A DNA stretch of 10,175 nucleotides, taken from Isotricha intestinalis (Eukaryota > Ciliophora > Litostomatea > Vestibuliferida > Isotrichidae). Positions within the stretch are counted from its first letter, which is position 1. Every line of letters starts with the position of its first letter. A program made the position numbers and the translations under genes. Below, in pieces: positions 8,110 to 10,175 of the stretch. A model generated the notes under the pieces. The model worked only from the letters and a program-made list of their open reading frames with translations, was not told the DNA's origin and did not search any database. The DNA is taken from NCBI GenBank assembly GCA_023807065.1, contig JAJJLU010004705.1, positions 1-10,175 of the forward strand, written 5' to 3'.

Positions 8110-8560
8110 CTTAATTGCATTTCCAAAAAAATATAATGACACCACAAAACGAAAAAAATAACAAAGGAAAACGAAAACCAAACAAAGGAAGAAATGTTTA
8201 ATTGGACCATCAAAAAAAATATTCGAGAAATTTTGAATTTGAGAATAGAATGGCAGTTTTTTGTCATTTCTTTGTTTCTTCGAAAAGCAACCGAAACTCT
8301 CAGTCACTCTTATTCCTACAAAAGGAAAACAGTCAATGAAAATAGCAATTTAAATTTAACGTAGGGTGGATTCCGTCAGAAATTCTAAGAGATTTATAAA
8401 TAGGGAAAAATCTTTGAATTATGGAGTGTATTTATTTTATGTGTTTTGTACTAGGTCAAAATAATAGGAACAAAGAATTGCAGTTGCCATTATTTCTGAA
8501 AAACGAAGGAAAGTTACAGGCTGAAATATTATAACGTAGAAAAATTAATTTAAAAGTTGC
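8110..8560 (+). other. Weak coding-like remnant between divergent genes
   Basis: Purine-rich on the plus strand from about 8110. One frame reads FNWTIKKNIREILNLRIEWQ and on to about 8360 before a TAG, and later stretches (about 8365-8530) read protein-like in two frames, for example EQRIAVAIISEKRRKVTG. Stops are frequent. The minus strand also has an 81-codon open frame at 8062-8307, rich in Phe/Leu/Val. I judge it a shadow because base skew favours the plus strand here. I cannot show that this region makes a protein. The remainder to 8650 is A/T spacer. Confidence 0.25.
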
Positions 8561-8650
8561 TTCTCTTAATTGGTGGTTTAATTAATCATCAATTCAAATA
8601 ATTTATAATTTTACTGTAATTTTTTATGCAATTATTTAGATTGTTGTGAG

Positions 8651-9361
8651 ATGTATCAATTAAATATTATAATGCGGGATAAAAAAGAGAAAATAAAAGA
8701 AGAAAATATTAATTATTTAAAAAAAGAAAAAGAAAATATGAAGATAAAAAAATATGAATATTTAAAAAATAAAGATAGTGAAATAATTAAAAATTCTGAA
8801 CACAATGATAAAGAAAATAATTTACAAAGAAAATCAAATGATAAAACAAAAAAAATTAAAAATAAAATAACATAAGAAAAAAAAAATTATGAAGTAACTG
8901 GAATTATAACATTAATTGGGAATAATAATAATGAAGAAATAAAAGAAGAACAAGAAAATAACAACTCTGTAAAAAAAGAAGAAGAAAAAAAAAATGAAAT
9001 TCAATATTCAATTATTATTGAAGATAAAAAAAATATAATAAATATTATTGAAGATTTTGAAAAAAAAATAATTAAAGAAATTGATGATTTGAAGGAAATT
9101 AATAAATTAGATGAAATAAAAATGAATTATCCAAAAAAAATAGAAGAAACAATCAATAATCATAAAATGAACAATTTTAAAGAAAATATTGATAATTTAA
9201 TTCGTGATGAAAAAAACAAGAAAAATTCAAAATATTTAGAAATTTTAAAGAATTTAAAAAAAAATACGAAGAATTTTGAAGATTTAGAAAAAGCAAATAA
9301 TCAATTAGAATCAATTGCTCTATTATTAGAAAAAGAAAACAAAAATAATAATCATAAATAG
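8651..9361 (+). CDS. Lys/Glu/Asn-rich coiled-coil protein, one in-frame TAA
   Basis: One reading frame runs from ATG 8651 to TAG 9359-9361 (236 codons), interrupted only by TAA at 8873-8875 (KIT-TAA-EKKN). A second in-frame ATG follows at 8672. The product is extremely charged: a Lys/Glu helix (KIKEENINYLKKEKENMKIK), a short hydrophobic island (GIITLIG, about 8900), an acidic stretch, then long heptad-like segments (YLEILKNLKKNTKNFEDLEK, LESIALLLEKEN). Except for the TAA, Gln is CAA. The frame stays open upstream to TAA near 8606, so a start inside 8609-8650 or an upstream exon is possible. No family can be named, as such sequence is common in AT-rich protist genomes. Translation may end at 8875, or read through if TAA is Gln. 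It is followed by 222 bases of A/T spacer before the ABC gene. Confidence 0.5.
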
Positions 9362-9583
9362 AATTATTTAATAATTTTTTTTATAAAATTTTATTTATTA
9401 AAAATCTAAAAAAAAATATATAAACCTCAATTAAACAAATAAAAAAATAATTTTAAGAAATAATTAACAAACTTCAAAAATATAAAAATATTCTCCAAAA
9501 AAATATAATGAGGTCAAAAAATAAAAAAATTTCTTGAAAAACATTTAGAAAAAAAATAAACAAACTTAAGAAATAATAAAAAA

Positions 9584-10175
9584 ATGAGTTTTCCGAAAGG
9601 TAACTTAGAAGGAATACAACATCACTATGAGTTCATAATCTATCACACGATTCCAAAGAACGACATAGAAAAAGAAGAAGAAAAAAGAGTAAACTTCAAA
9701 ATATAATTCATTCTCCAAAAGAGAAAAATCTTCTTCAAACAGAATTAGATTTATTAAGTCAAGCAAATAGTCAAAAGAAAGATTAAATCCAAATGAGATA
9801 GAAATACAAGAAAAAGAAGAAGATATAAAAATAGAAAATACATTAATATTTGAACAAAAAATATTTCAGTTCCAAAATTATATTATCACTTATCAAAACA
9901 AACAGAAAAAATTTTATTAATTTTCATAACAATCTCTCTCGCTTCGGGAGTATCAGGTCCATTAATGACACAATTATTTGGAGGAATAATAGACGATGCA
10001 TCTTCATCACAAGATATTAATCCTGCATTAGTGTCTGAAATTGAATTAGATAATTTTTTTGAATCATTTCAAAAAAACATTAATAAAATGTCAAAAAAAT
10101 TAATTTATATAGGTAATGGAAAGTTCTTTGCTAATTTCTGTTGGGCTCATACTAGTATAAGTATGGTCTTCCACT
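9584..10175 (+). CDS. ABC-B (P-glycoprotein/MDR type) exporter, N-terminal part, frame broken, runs off right edge
   Basis: Starts at ATG 9584 (MSFPKGNLEG). A charged cytoplasmic leader is spread over frames: to about 9650, then to 9780 (KEKNLLQTELDLLSQANSQK), then 9780-9862 (LNPNEIEIQEKEEDIKIE). From 9863 one frame stays open to the edge. It begins ISVPKLYYHLSKQTEKILLI, then transmembrane helix 1 ending SGVSGPLMTQLFGGIIDD (about 9911-9997), a polar extracellular loop, and KKLIYIGNGKFFANF starting helix 2 (from about 10094). The YxxxSKxxEK, GxxxPLxxxxFGxxxD and IYIGxGxFFA patterns are those of the first transmembrane domain of ABCB exporters, which pump lipophilic substrates using ATP. The nucleotide-binding domains would lie beyond the window. 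The three leader breaks each equal one lost base. They may be sequencing deletions, since the rest is well conserved. Confidence 0.75.

Noticed and set aside
8062..8307. 81-codon minus-strand frame with a very hydrophobic middle
   Set aside because: Base skew favours plus-strand coding from about 8110. The hydrophobic run is the complement of Lys/Asn-rich text, and no family is recognised.
8122..9511. Identical 18-mer TCCAAAAAAATATAATGA at 8122-8139 and 9494-9511
   Set aside because: In 10 kb of such A/T-rich DNA a match of this length and composition is expected by chance, and the flanks differ.

Overview
The window is very A+T-rich eukaryotic DNA, with long poly-A and poly-T runs, Asn/Lys-rich predicted proteins and no operon-like packing. 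The best anchors are two copies of the 3' part of a meckelin (TMEM67/MKS3) gene, an integral protein of the ciliary transition zone. The organism, or its ancestor, therefore built cilia or flagella. A ciliate or other AT-rich flagellated protist fits, but I cannot name it. Other recognisable pieces are the start of an ABC-B (P-glycoprotein type) exporter, the first residues of a Ras/Rab-like GTPase, and a tail of a BspA-type leucine-rich-repeat protein. I saw no rRNA, tRNA, CRISPR array or insertion sequence.

Layout. 1-715 (-): Cys/His-rich zinc-binding protein, running off the left edge. 838-1098: exon-like but stop-ridden segment. 1231-2750 (-): broken coiled-coil gene. 2890-3742 (+): meckelin copy A, truncated at both ends and carrying nonsense changes. 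3743-3881 (+): BspA-like tail joined directly to it. 3957-4016: C-rich, telomere-like patch. 4156-5174 (-): broken Asn-rich gene. 5424-5615 (+): head of a small GTPase, cut at its P-loop. 5617-6676 (+): meckelin copy B, reaching the true C-terminus. 6774-7108 (+): coding-like scraps. 7159-8022 (-): broken Lys-rich gene. 8110-8560: weak coding-like remnant. 8651-9361 (+): Lys/Glu-rich coiled-coil protein. 9584-10175 (+): ABC exporter start, running off the right edge.

The central structure is the meckelin locus. Copy A (3194-3736) and copy B (5616-6160) form a direct repeat of about 544 bp. Between them lie about 1.88 kb of unrelated DNA whose ends are themselves cut genes (BspA tail, GTPase head). 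The left two thirds of the repeat has diverged noticeably, while the right 180 bp is identical. This looks like an old paralog pair later rearranged and partly homogenised, or like an assembly or amplification chimera.

Nearly every gene is interrupted. The frame breaks that I could phase are almost all single-base losses (-1). Several otherwise continuous frames hold isolated TAA/TAG, or TGA, that would read naturally as Gln or Trp. Three explanations compete: uncorrected long-read deletions, real pseudogene decay, or partly reassigned stop codons. Ordinary Gln and Trp positions use CAA and TGG almost throughout, which argues against a simple ciliate code. No pathway links the genes of this window.
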